Shown: piece after piece, positions 43,244-50,911 of the stretch
Layout of the letters: the number at the start of each line of letters is the position of its first letter
Position numbering within the stretch: the stretch's first letter is position 1
Origin: Lacisediminihabitans sp040549525
Lineage (GTDB): Bacteria; Actinomycetota; Actinomycetes; Actinomycetales; Microbacteriaceae
Direction of reading: 5' to 3'
DNA: 64,000 bases
NCBI RefSeq assembly: GCF_040549525.1
Contig: NZ_JBEPTM010000013.1
Span: forward strand, 1-64,000
Program-made: the position numbers and the translations under genes
Notes under the pieces: model-generated
What the model was told of the DNA's origin: nothing
Databases searched by the model: none
The model's input: only the letters and a program-made list of their open reading frames with translations

Positions 43244-43569
43244 CAGGCTTGCATCCTCATGATTTCGTTGAACGCGTCGACACCCTTATTGCGCACGGCG
43301 GCCACGAGCTCGAGGGTCACCTGGGCTCGGGTCGAGGCGATCGTGGCGTTGTGGATGTCGGAGAGATTTCCCGTGACCGCCTGGATCGCGAGGGAGTTGG
43401 AGGTCGACTGCAGCTGCTGCAGGTTGTCGACGGCGCCGCCGAGCTCACTGGCGAAGCTCGTCGCGCTGGTGGCGTTGGTGCCGCTCGTCGAGGAGAGGGC
43501 GCTCGTGCCGGAGACGCCCGAGACGCCCGAAACCCCTGAGACGAGGGAGCCGATCGAGGAGATGTCCAT
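43243..43569 (-). CDS. fliE: MS-ring/rod junction protein FliE
   Basis: This 108-residue protein has the FliE C-terminal signature: SNSLAIQAVTGNLSDIHNAT, ARAQVTLELVAAVRNKGVDA-like ending and FNEIMRMQA. The N-terminus is a Gly/Ser/Val repeat (VSGVSGVSGVSG). It links FliF to the rod. It overlaps flgC and fliF by one base each. Confidence 0.93.
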   Translation of the reverse strand: MDISSIGSLVSGVSGVSGVSGTSALSSTSGTNATSATSFASELGGAVDNLQQLQSTSNSLAIQAVTGNLSDIHNATIASTRAQVTLELVAAVRNKGVDAFNEIMRMQA

Positions 43570-43961
43570 CAGGAACGACCGATCTGCAGGGCGGCCTGGT
43601 AGGTCTCTTTCGCCCGGTCGACGACCGCCGCGTTGGCCTGGTAGCCGCGCTGAGCCATGATGAGCTGGCCCATCTGGGAGGCGAGATCGATGTCGGGGTA
43701 CTTCACGTAGCCGTCCTTGTCAGCGAGAGGGTTGGCCGGCTCGTAGACGAGGCGACCGTCGGCGTTGCCGTAGGCGATCCCCTTCACGTAGGCGCCGCTG
43801 TTGCCCGCGCCCTCCTGAGCCTCGACATAGCGCGCCTGGAAGGCTGGCCCGCTCGTCGGCTTGACCGTGTTGATGTTGGCGAGGTTGTCGGAGACGGCGT
43901 CGAGCCACTTGCGGTGCAGGGTGAGGCCGGTGCCGGCGATACCGATCGCGTCGAAGGTCAT
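43569..43961 (-). CDS. flgC: Flagellar basal-body rod protein FlgC
   Basis: This 130-residue protein contains GIAGTGLTLHRKWLDAVSDN and LANINTVKP at the N-terminus and YPDIDLASQMGQLIMAQRGY plus QANAAVVDRAKETYQAALQI at the C-terminus, the axial-protein helices of FlgC. It is a proximal rod component, overlapping flgB by one base. Confidence 0.95.
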   Translation of the reverse strand: MTFDAIGIAGTGLTLHRKWLDAVSDNLANINTVKPTSGPAFQARYVEAQEGAGNSGAYVKGIAYGNADGRLVYEPANPLADKDGYVKYPDIDLASQMGQLIMAQRGYQANAAVVDRAKETYQAALQIGRS

Positions 43962-44302
43962 CAGCTGCTCTTCAGGGCGGCGCGCATGGCCGAGAACTCG
44001 TTGCCGGCGGCCTGGGTCGCGAACTGGTAGCGCAGCACCGTGTCGACGTTCGACAGGGTCTCGGTGTCGAGGTTGACGTTGTTTCCGTCGATGAGGGTCG
44101 GCTCGAGCGAGCGCCTGGTCTGTGCCACCACGTGACCGTTGCCGTTTGCGACGGATTTCGCGAGAGCCGCCTCGAACACGACACGCTTGGCGTGGTAACC
44201 GGGCGTGTTGACGTTCGCGATGTTGTCAGCGATGGTGCGCTGGCGCAACGCCAGGCCATCGAGCGCGCTACCGAGCGCCGCAGAGGTGACGGATTCGAGC
44301 AC
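43961..44302 (-). CDS. flgB: Flagellar basal-body rod protein FlgB
   Basis: This 113-residue protein contains LALRQRTIADNIANVNTPGY near the N-terminus and LDTETLSNVDTVLRYQFATQ toward the C-terminus, typical of FlgB. It heads the eleven-gene operon down to flgE. A sigma-28-type promoter lies about 80 bases upstream. Confidence 0.94.
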   Translation of the reverse strand: MLESVTSAALGSALDGLALRQRTIADNIANVNTPGYHAKRVVFEAALAKSVANGNGHVVAQTRRSLEPTLIDGNNVNLDTETLSNVDTVLRYQFATQAAGNEFSAMRAALKSS

Positions 44303-44380
44303 AGCGGTTCCGTTTCGTCGTCAATGTACTGACGGCCGATCCGTGGCCTCGAGTCGGGCAATCCGTGCCCTCATCCACAG

Positions 44381-44407
44381 CTATCGGACGAGGCCGGTGC
44401 TCCGTTA
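44381..44407 (-). promoter_or_regulatory. Sigma-28-type promoter for the flgB operon
   Basis: On the minus strand TAAC (44407-44404), exactly 15 bases, then TCCGATAG (44388-44381), followed by CTG as at the flagellin promoter. It differs from the others only in the first base of the -10. The predicted leader is about 70 bases. Confidence 0.75.
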
Positions 44408-44429
44408 GGCGCTGCTCCCGAAAGGGGGG

Positions 44430-44765
44430 TCAGCCCGTGACGTCGAGGTACGCCGCGGTTCCCGAAGACGAGCCCCTGGCGGGGATGCTGTCGAGCGCGG
44501 CGAGGTGACGGCCGGTCAGCAGCATCCGCTGTTCGAGCGCGTCGATGGCGAGCTTCTGGGCGCCGAGCAGGCTCGCCGCGCGAGATCTCAGTTCCTGCGG
44601 CAGCTCGCCGAGTTCATCGGGAAGAGTCCAGTTCGCGTGCGCCGCGTGGGTGAGCGCACCGTCGGAGGAATCGAGGTCGTGCTCCATCGTGGCGAGCACG
44701 TCGGCCCAGCCGTCATGCCGGGCGCGGTGCGCCGCATCCGGTCGGGGAGTGCCGAACTCAGGCAA
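44430..44765 (-). CDS. Small helical protein after fliS, possible FliT-like chaperone
   Basis: This protein of up to 111 residues follows fliS with a small overlap if it starts at TTG 44765 (LPEFGTPRPDAAHR); a later start is possible, such as the ATG of MEHDLDSS. It is mostly helical (LGELPQELRSRAASLLGAQK; AIDALEQRMLLTGRHLAALD). The size, position and helices suggest a FliT-type export chaperone for FliD, but I see no defining motif. It ends just before the flgB promoter. Confidence 0.5.
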   Translation of the reverse strand: MPEFGTPRPDAAHRARHDGWADVLATMEHDLDSSDGALTHAAHANWTLPDELGELPQELRSRAASLLGAQKLAIDALEQRMLLTGRHLAALDSIPARGSSSGTAAYLDVTG

Positions 44766-45186
44766 CGCCGAGCTCCCGCGACTCGCCGCGTGACACGGGC
44801 TCTGACACGGCGAGCTGGCTCGCGGCCTCGTGCCACGCTTCGCGCAGCGGGGAGAGCAGTTCGATGCTCTCGCGGATGGATGCCGCGTCCCGGCGCACGT
44901 TCGCGAGCACCAGGAGGTTGCGGCAGTAGTTGTACAGGGCGAGGAGCCCCTCGCCGCCGTCCCACAGCTCCACCTTGAGCGAGGAGGTGAGCTCGGCGAC
45001 GATGGCCTGCGCGTGCAACAGGTTGGAGGAGGCCACCGCCCAGTTCTGCTCGCCATGCGCGATCGCCGCGCGGTCGAGGTCGAGCAGCAGTCGGTCGTAG
45101 AGCATGGTGAGCAGTCGCACGGGCGAGGCCGAGAGGATCGCGTCGTTCGTGTACTGCGAGCGCTGGGCGCTGAGAGTCATCGTCAT
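44758..45186 (-). CDS. fliS: Flagellin export chaperone FliS
   Basis: This 142-residue helical protein has the FliS signature ILSASPVRLLTMLYDRLLLD, then WAVASSNLLHAQAIVAELTS, SLKVELWDGGEGLLALYNYC and LLVLANVRRDAASIRESIEL. It binds the flagellin C-terminus and prevents premature polymerisation. It follows fliD closely. The start is ATG 45186 or the in-frame ATG 45180. Confidence 0.94.
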   Translation of the reverse strand: MTMTLSAQRSQYTNDAILSASPVRLLTMLYDRLLLDLDRAAIAHGEQNWAVASSNLLHAQAIVAELTSSLKVELWDGGEGLLALYNYCRNLLVLANVRRDAASIRESIELLSPLREAWHEAASQLAVSEPVSRGESRELGVA

Positions 45187-45191
45187 GATGC

Positions 45192-46589
45192 CTATCCCGT
45201 CGAGGTCGAGGTGGAGGAGGAGAGCGAGGAGAGCTGGGAGCTGAGGGCGGCCGACTGGGCCTTCATGTTGCTGAGCAGCACTTCCATGGCCGAGTAGGTG
45301 CGCTGGAGGGTGCTCTTGCGGCTGGCGAGACGGATGTCCCAGGCCGAGACCTGGTCGCCGAGCGACTTCACCTGGGTCTGGTCGCCGGTGATCTTGTTGG
45401 TCAGCGTGCCGTCGTACTTGTCAGACGCCGCAGTCGCGGTCGCCGCGAGTCGGGTGGCGATGGTCTGCACGGCTGCCATGACCGTCGTCGGGTCCGCCGC
45501 GAGTGCGGCGCCGAACTTGTCCGCGTCGAAAGAGAGGGTGCCGGTGCTGCTGAGGATGATTCCGTATTCCGCCGGCGAGTGTCCGTTGATCGGAGCGCTC
45601 GCGGCATCCACGGTCTTCTGGCGGATGTTTCGGATGTCGCCGTCGCCGGCGAACACTCCCGCGGAGGTCGTGGACTTGCCGGAGGCATCCGTCGTCGTGG
45701 TGACCGCGGTCTGCGCGGCGATCAACACGAACGCGCTGCCGATCGCGTCGACGAGTCCCTTGGCCACGGCGGTGATCTTGCTGTCGTCGCGACTGACCGC
45801 GATGTTCACCGGGTCGGCCGACACCGCAGAGGCCGTGACGGTGACACCCGGCAGGAGGTCGGTGAAGGTGTTGCTCGCCGAGGTGATGACCTGCTCGGCG
45901 GGGGTGCCCTTCCAGAGGGTCACACTCGCGTCCTGGGCCGTCTTGATCACGGCGCCACCCGGCGCGGTCAGCACGTTTGTCGCGGTGCCGCCCGAGACAT
46001 CGGCGGCGGTGCCCTGGTAGACGGTGAATGCCGAATCGGCCCCGGTCGTCTTGCTGGAGAACTGCAGACGGTAGAGCTTGTTGCCACCCGCATCCACACC
46101 CGAGGCGACCTTGGTGGCGATCACGCCCGCCGTCGACGAATTGATGGCGGAGGCCACGTCGTCGAGCGAGTTGGACGCCGGCGTTATCTCGAGCGGGGTT
46201 CCGGAGTGACCGACGATCGTGATGGTCGAGGGCGTCGGCCAGGCCGACATGGCGGCGGAGACGCCGACCTGAGCCTGAGCGAGGGCGCTGACGACCACCT
46301 GGAGCTCTCCGGCGCTGGCTCCCGTCGCCACCGCGACGGTGAGACCGGTGGTGGAGCTGGTGGCCGAGTAGAGGTCGAGGCTGCCGGCCTTCGCGGCAGT
46401 GGTCGCGGTGTCCGCGAGTGTCGCCATGCGGCTGTTGAGGCCCTGCAGTGCGGTGATGATGGTGGTGGTCTTAGAGACCTGGGCCTTGAGCAGGTCCTGG
46501 GGAGCCGCTTCCGCCGTCATGAGCTGGGTGATGAGGGAGGTGGTGTCGAGGCCGCTGGAGAGCCCGTCGAGGGAGATTCCCATGTCCAT
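45192..46589 (-). CDS. fliD: Filament cap protein FliD
   Basis: This 465-residue protein begins MDMGISLDGLSSGLDTTSLI, the FliD N-terminal helix, and contains LTVAVATGASAGELQVVVSA and the hook-associated-type C-domain (SSTGTLSFDADKFGAALAAD; QVSAWDIRLASRKSTLQRTY). It caps the filament and directs flagellin folding. It is the first gene of fliD-fliS-(fliT-like). No sigma-28 site was found in the 138 bases before it, so it may rely on readthrough from fliC. Confidence 0.95.
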   Translation of the reverse strand: MDMGISLDGLSSGLDTTSLITQLMTAEAAPQDLLKAQVSKTTTIITALQGLNSRMATLADTATTAAKAGSLDLYSATSSTTGLTVAVATGASAGELQVVVSALAQAQVGVSAAMSAWPTPSTITIVGHSGTPLEITPASNSLDDVASAINSSTAGVIATKVASGVDAGGNKLYRLQFSSKTTGADSAFTVYQGTAADVSGGTATNVLTAPGGAVIKTAQDASVTLWKGTPAEQVITSASNTFTDLLPGVTVTASAVSADPVNIAVSRDDSKITAVAKGLVDAIGSAFVLIAAQTAVTTTTDASGKSTTSAGVFAGDGDIRNIRQKTVDAASAPINGHSPAEYGIILSSTGTLSFDADKFGAALAADPTTVMAAVQTIATRLAATATAASDKYDGTLTNKITGDQTQVKSLGDQVSAWDIRLASRKSTLQRTYSAMEVLLSNMKAQSAALSSQLSSLSSSTSTSTG

Positions 46590-46637
46590 CCGTCCCTTCG
46601 TCTGGCGGTGGTCGATGATGCATCTGGTGGTGCGGTA

Positions 46638-46697
46638 AACGCCCGGCGGCCATCACGGTGAGAGGTCCAGTTCCCCTCGCGACAGCCACCGGGCGTT
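46638..46697 (-). terminator. Long hairpin after flagellin
   Basis: Nine exact stem bases (AACGCCCGG at 46638-46646, CCGGGCGTT at 46689-46697) extend inward as an imperfect stem of over 20 pairs, with several G-U or compensatory positions. On the transcript strand it exits into GTTTACC. It lies 31 bases past the flagellin stop and before fliD, so it probably attenuates between the two. Confidence 0.7.
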
Positions 46698-46727
46698 GCT
46701 TGTTACACGCCTGCTGAGCTATCCGAT

Positions 46728-47561
46728 CTAGCGGAGAAGCTGCAGCACGCCCTGGTTGCCCTGGTTGGCCTGCGCGAGCATCGCGGTGCCGGCCTGGGAC
46801 AGGATGTTGGAGCGCGTGTACTTGACCATCTCGGACGCCATGTCGGTGTCCGTGATGCGCGACTTCGCCGCCGTCAGGTTCTCGGTGGAGACGCTGAGGT
46901 TGCGGATGACGCTCTCGAAACGGTTCTGCTGCGCACCGAGGCTGGCACGAGCGGTCGAAACGGAGGTGATCTGCGTGTCGGCAGACGCAATCGACGCCAG
47001 CGCCGCAGTGCTGTCGGTGAAGGCCATCGCGTTGACTGCGGTGGCAATCGCGGCGACATCGGTGGTCTTAACATTGATCTGGTCGTTCGCCGCGACCGAA
47101 CCCGCACCGATCTGGAACGTCAGGCCAGCAGTGGTCGCCGCGCCGGTCAGCAGCTGGGTGCCGTTGAAGTTGGCGGACGTGCTGATCCGGGTGAGCTCAG
47201 AGCCGAGTGCCGTGACCTCAGTCTGGATGGCGGTGCGTGAGTCTGCGTTGTTCGAGTCGTTACCGGACTGAACGGCGAGGTCACGAACGCGCTGCAGGAT
47301 GGTCTGAACCTCGGAGAGCGAACCTTCAGCGGTCTGGATGACGCTGATGCCGTCCTGCGCGTTGCGGCTGGCGACCGTGAGGCCTCCGACCTGCGACTGC
47401 AGACCCTGGGAGATTGCGAGGCCAGCTGCGTCATCCGCGGCGTGGTTGATGCGAAGACCGCTGGAGAGCTTCTCGAGCGACTTTGCGAGATCGTTCTGCG
47501 TGTTGCTGAGGTTCCGGTACGAGTTGAGTGCCGAAATGTTGGTGTTGACCTGCATACCCAT
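46728..47561 (-). CDS. fliC: Flagellin
   Basis: This 277-residue flagellin has conserved D0/D1 ends: QVNTNISALNSYRNLSNTQN, LEKLSSGLRINHAADDAAGL, AISQGLQSQV at the N-terminus and RITDTDMASEMVKYTRSNIL, SQAGTAMLAQANQGNQGVLQ at the C-terminus. The short middle (about 140-195) means the outer D2/D3 domains are nearly absent. It is the filament subunit. A strong sigma-28-type promoter and a leader with CsrA-type motifs lie upstream. Confidence 0.97.
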   Translation of the reverse strand: MGMQVNTNISALNSYRNLSNTQNDLAKSLEKLSSGLRINHAADDAAGLAISQGLQSQVGGLTVASRNAQDGISVIQTAEGSLSEVQTILQRVRDLAVQSGNDSNNADSRTAIQTEVTALGSELTRISTSANFNGTQLLTGAATTAGLTFQIGAGSVAANDQINVKTTDVAAIATAVNAMAFTDSTAALASIASADTQITSVSTARASLGAQQNRFESVIRNLSVSTENLTAAKSRITDTDMASEMVKYTRSNILSQAGTAMLAQANQGNQGVLQLLR

Positions 47562-47623
47562 GATGTATTCCTCCGTGATGTTGGGTTATTCGAATCGGCC
47601 CATCCGTGGTCCGACACCTTCAG
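47562..47623 (-). promoter_or_regulatory. Flagellin mRNA leader with two CsrA-type binding sites
   Basis: In the transcript strand, CACGGATG (47608-47601) has its ACGGAT in the loop of a hairpin. The hairpin stem is TCGG (47614-47611) with CCGA (47598-47595), plus two inner C-G pairs after an A-G mismatch. A second site CACGGAGG (47577-47570) covers the ribosome site GGAGGA. Both match the CsrA consensus CANGGANG exactly, 23 bases apart between motif ends. This matches the two-site layout known for flagellin repression in Bacillus. Confidence 0.72.
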
Positions 47624-47650
47624 CTATCGGCTGCTCACGCTGGCGCGTTA
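47624..47650 (-). promoter_or_regulatory. Sigma-28-type promoter for flagellin
   Basis: On the minus strand TAAC (47650-47647), exactly 15 bases, then GCCGATAG (47631-47624). It is the best copy of the set and sits between fliA and fliC, giving a leader of about 55 bases. Confidence 0.82.
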
Positions 47651-47678
47651 GGAGCCGGGCTTAAATCTTTTGAGTTAT

Positions 47679-48521
47679 TTAGGACGCGGCCGCGTTGCTC
47701 GACTGCGTCAGGGAAAGGTGGGAGAGCTCCGCCATCGCATAGCTGGCCACGCGGGCGAGGTAGGCGCTGCGGGCGGCGGGTGCGATGCGAGAGATCGGCT
47801 GGTAGGAGGCGTCGCTGCCGGTGGGCGCTTCGCCGGCGAAGTACGAATCGGAGTAGTGGGTCTCCAGCCCGTCGCGCAGCAGGCGGATCGCCTCGGCGCG
47901 CTGCTGGGAGACGGCGGAGTGGGTGATGCCCATCTCATCGGCGATCTCCTTGACCGTGCGGTCCTCGAAGTAGACCTGGCGCACGATGAGACGCATCTTC
48001 TCGGGAAGCGCCTCGACGGCGGCGGACAGGTAGTCGAGTCGCTCAGCAGAGAGGAGTGATTCCTCGGGGAGAGCGGTGTCGGCGATGAGGAACTCGGAGG
48101 TGGTGTCATCGAGCGGAGAGACGGTGCGGGCGGCATCCGTCAGGCCGGCGGTGACTTCACTGCGGTCGACCCCGAGGGAGGAGGCGATTTCGTCGACCGA
48201 GGGGGTGCGACCGAGTGCGGCGGTGAGGGTGTCCTTCACCGCGACGGTCTCCTTGATGCGGCGTCGAGCTCCGCGGCTCGCCCAGTCGCTCGAGCGCATC
48301 TCATCGGCGAACGCGCCGACGATCCGGCGGCGGGCGAAGGCACCGAAGGGGATTCCGAGAGTCGGGTCGAAGGCATCCGCCGACGTGATCAGGGCGACGG
48401 CGCCGGCCGAGGCGAGGTCGTCGCGGGACAGGTGAGTCGCCTTGGCCCAGACCTCGGAGACGAGGTAGCCCACCAGCGGAAGATTCTGCACAACGAGCGC
48501 GTTGCGTTCTGTCCTGTTCAC
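47679..48521 (-). CDS. fliA: Flagellar sigma factor FliA (sigma-28 family)
   Basis: This 280-residue sigma-70-family factor has region 2 (NLPLVGYLVSEVWAKATHLS, GAVALITSADAFDPTLGIPF, GAFARRRIVGAFADEMRSSD), region 3 (LGRTPSVDEIASSLGVDRSE) and region 4 (ALPEKMRLIVRQVYFEDRTV, KEIADEMGITHSAVSQQRAE). It matches the FliA/SigD/WhiG group. The extra C-terminal 45 residues are unusual. It probably reads the five CTAAC/CTTAC-N15-CCGATAG sites in this locus. The start is GTG 48521. A lone GCCGATAG lies about 195 bases upstream without a -35 partner. Confidence 0.94.
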   Translation of the reverse strand: MNRTERNALVVQNLPLVGYLVSEVWAKATHLSRDDLASAGAVALITSADAFDPTLGIPFGAFARRRIVGAFADEMRSSDWASRGARRRIKETVAVKDTLTAALGRTPSVDEIASSLGVDRSEVTAGLTDAARTVSPLDDTTSEFLIADTALPEESLLSAERLDYLSAAVEALPEKMRLIVRQVYFEDRTVKEIADEMGITHSAVSQQRAEAIRLLRDGLETHYSDSYFAGEAPTGSDASYQPISRIAPAARSAYLARVASYAMAELSHLSLTQSSNAAAS

Positions 48522-48918
48522 GTGCCTTGCCCCCGGATGCGGTCCCAGTGATCGCGTTGCGGTCGGCGCCTCTTGCTCTAGATAAGAAGAGAACGCCTGC
48601 TAAAAAACGGACTGTTTTTCGGGTAAGGGTCGTGCGGGTGGAGCGGACGCTTCGGGTGATTGATCGGGTGTAGATCGAGTTCGGGGGTCGGATTCCCCGT
48701 CGATCTGAGGCGACTCTATCGGCGGCGAGTAACCCGTCCTGCCCCCCTTTTTAGTGGTATTTGCTCGATTTTTGTCCCCATTCCGGGGGCGAATGTACCC
48801 CGATCAAGTCGCCCGGTCCCCCTTATGGTGGACACGCCGAACGCTCAGCTCCGTGACTTAAGGGCGTTACCACTTACCTGCGGGATACCCTTGCCGATAG
48901 TTCATCTCGTCGAGCGAG
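48522..48918. other. 397-base divergent spacer between fliA and flgN
   Basis: This spacer has no gene on either strand. It is less GC-rich in places and carries homopolymer runs (CTAAAAAACGG at about 48600, CCCCCCTTTTT at about 48743). There is a lone minus-strand GCCGATAG at 48723-48716 and the full flgN promoter at 48874-48900. The master control of the flagellar locus, if any, may act here, since fliA and flgN diverge. Confidence 0.6.
48874..48900 (+). promoter_or_regulatory. Sigma-28-type promoter for flgN-flgK-flgL-fliW
   Basis: TTAC (48874-48877), exactly 15 bases, then GCCGATAG (48893-48900) followed by TTC. It is the only plus-strand copy and drives the late hook-filament junction genes. 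Confidence 0.75.
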
Positions 48919-48927
48919 GTGGAGAAA

Positions 48928-49476
48928 ATGCAGTCGGTAGAACGAGCACGGGAGTCGTCCGCACTGGTGGGCGACCGAACGGGAGCCCGCATGAGCGCCA
49001 ACGAACTCTCAGCCTGCCTGTGGCGGGAGCGAGAACTCCTCGACCTGCTCGCCTTCAAGCTCGAGGAGGAGCAGTTCCTGCTCACCACGGGCAAGTCGCG
49101 GTGGCTCCAGTACGCCACCCGCGAGGTCGAACAGGTGATGGAACGCCTTCGTGCCGCCGGCCTTGCCCGCTCGGTAGAGGCGGCCGTCGTCGCCGGCGAG
49201 TGGGGCGCACCCCAGAATGCGACCCTTCGCGAGCTCGTCGATACGGCACCGGATGGCCCGTGGGCGGACATCTTCACCGCGCACCTCAATGCGCTTACCG
49301 AGTACACCGAGCAGATCCGCGACCTTCGCGACCTCAACGAGCACTACCTGCGCACCGCCCTGCGTTTCATCCAGGAGGCGCAGGCCGATGGCAGCACCGA
49401 AAGCGGCACCTACGACGCGCACGGTGAATCCGGCGTCGCCAACCCCTCTGCCCAGATCTTCGACCTGAAACTGTGA
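48928..49476 (+). CDS. flgN: FlgN-like export chaperone
   Basis: This protein of about 182 residues is helical throughout its core (LSACLWRERELLDLLAFKLE; WLQYATREVEQVMERLRAAG; YTEQIRDLRDLNEHYLRTAL), the FlgN pattern. It stands directly before flgK and flgL, its chaperone clients. Starts at GTG 48919, ATG 48928 and ATG 48991 (MSANELSACL) are in frame. ATG 48928 follows GAGGTGGAG; the conserved part begins near 48991, so the shorter form is also credible. Confidence 0.8.
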   Translation: MQSVERARESSALVGDRTGARMSANELSACLWRERELLDLLAFKLEEEQFLLTTGKSRWLQYATREVEQVMERLRAAGLARSVEAAVVAGEWGAPQNATLRELVDTAPDGPWADIFTAHLNALTEYTEQIRDLRDLNEHYLRTALRFIQEAQADGSTESGTYDAHGESGVANPSAQIFDLKL

Positions 49477-49480
49477 CCCC

Positions 49481-50908
49481 GTGAGCACCTTCAGCGGCCT
49501 GAATACGGCCTTCACCGGCCTCAACGCCGCTCGCCAGGGACTCGATGTGGTCGGGCAGAACATCGCCAACTCCGGCACCACGGGCTACACCCGCCAGCGC
49601 GTCAGCACGGCCGCGGCCGGATCTCTCACCCAGATCGGTCCTCTCGTGCTCTCCAACGCCCAGGTCGGCCAGGGCGTGACCGTCGACGGCATCGCGCGGC
49701 TCGGGGACGTGATCCTCGACGGGCGCGTGCGAAGCTCGGGCGCGACATCCGGCAACCTCGCCGTTCGCTCCAATGCACTCAGCAGCGTCGAAGCCTCCCT
49801 CAACGAGCCGAGCACCACCGGCATCTCCGCCCAGTTGAACGCCTTCTGGTCGGCGTGGGGGGATGTCTCGAACCGGCCCGGTGACGAGGCCCCCGCCGGC
49901 GTGCTGCTGCAGAAGGCGACCCAGCTCGCCGGGCAGATCGCGACCGGCTACTCCGCCGTCGATTCCACCTGGACGGATGTGCGCACCAAGCTCGACGGGA
50001 TGGCGGCCGAACTCAACGATGCCGGCACCCGCGTCGCCGCCCTCAACGGCGCTATTCGCGACACTCTCGCCACGGGCGGATCCGTCAACGAGATGCTCGA
50101 CCAGCGTTCCGCGCTCACCTCCTCGATCGCGGCGCTCACCGGCGGCACGGTACGCACCCTCCCCGACGGCACCGCCGAGGTGCTCGTGGGCGGCAATGCC
50201 CTCGTCTCGGGCGACGTGTTCCGATCCGTCACGGTCACCGGCAGCAATTCACTCGCCGGGGCGAGCGGCTCCCCCGTGACGCTGGAGTGGACCAACCGGC
50301 CCGGCCAGTCCGTCGCCGTCGAATCCGGCGAGATCGCCGGCTCCATCGCCATGCTCACCGCCGCGAACGGCACCGGCACCGGTGGCGCGATCGCCGAGGC
50401 TGCGGCGGGCTACAACGCGTTCGCCACCGCGCTGGCGACCACGGTCAACGCCGCCCACCAGGCCGGAGCGACCCCCTCCGGGGCCACCGGCCTCGACTTC
50501 TTCGCCATCTCGGCCACAGGTCCGGCGGCCCTCGGCCTGACGGTGGTTCCGACCGGTGCCGCCCAGGTCGCCAGCGGCGCACCGGGTGCCGGCGGCAACA
50601 ACGGCTCGAACGCGGAGGCGATCTCGCAACTGGGATCGGCCCCCAATTCCCCCGACTCCGTCTGGACGGCGTTCGTCACGAAGATCGGCACCACGTCGAA
50701 GACGGCCCTCCAACAGGCCACTCTCGCCGACTCGGTGACCGCCGCGGCGACGGCCGCCCAGCTCGCGAACTCCTCCGTCGACCTCGACGAGGAGAACGTC
50801 AACATGCTGACTTTCCAGAAGGCCTACCAGGGCGCCGCCCGAGTCATGACGGCAGTCGACGAGATGCTCGACACCCTCATCAATCACACCGGAATAGTGG
50901 GGAGGTAA
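49481..50908 (+). CDS. flgK: Hook-filament junction protein FlgK
   Basis: This 475-residue protein has an N-terminus of TAFTGLNAARQGLDVVGQNI and ANSGTTGYTRQRV, the mid-region DQRSALTSSIAALTGGTVRT and the C-terminal VDLDEENVNMLTFQKAYQGA then RVMTAVDEMLDTLINHTGIV, typical of FlgK. The GTG start at 49481 lies four bases after the flgN stop. It forms the first junction zone between hook and filament. Confidence 0.95.
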   Translation: MSTFSGLNTAFTGLNAARQGLDVVGQNIANSGTTGYTRQRVSTAAAGSLTQIGPLVLSNAQVGQGVTVDGIARLGDVILDGRVRSSGATSGNLAVRSNALSSVEASLNEPSTTGISAQLNAFWSAWGDVSNRPGDEAPAGVLLQKATQLAGQIATGYSAVDSTWTDVRTKLDGMAAELNDAGTRVAALNGAIRDTLATGGSVNEMLDQRSALTSSIAALTGGTVRTLPDGTAEVLVGGNALVSGDVFRSVTVTGSNSLAGASGSPVTLEWTNRPGQSVAVESGEIAGSIAMLTAANGTGTGGAIAEAAAGYNAFATALATTVNAAHQAGATPSGATGLDFFAISATGPAALGLTVVPTGAAQVASGAPGAGGNNGSNAEAISQLGSAPNSPDSVWTAFVTKIGTTSKTALQQATLADSVTAAATAAQLANSSVDLDEENVNMLTFQKAYQGAARVMTAVDEMLDTLINHTGIVGR

Positions 50909-50911
50909 GTC

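Noticed and set aside
48716..48723. GCCGATAG on the minus strand, about 195 bases before fliA
   Set aside because: The -35 position reads GCAG, so it does not fit the consensus of the other five; recorded only as a lone -10-like word.
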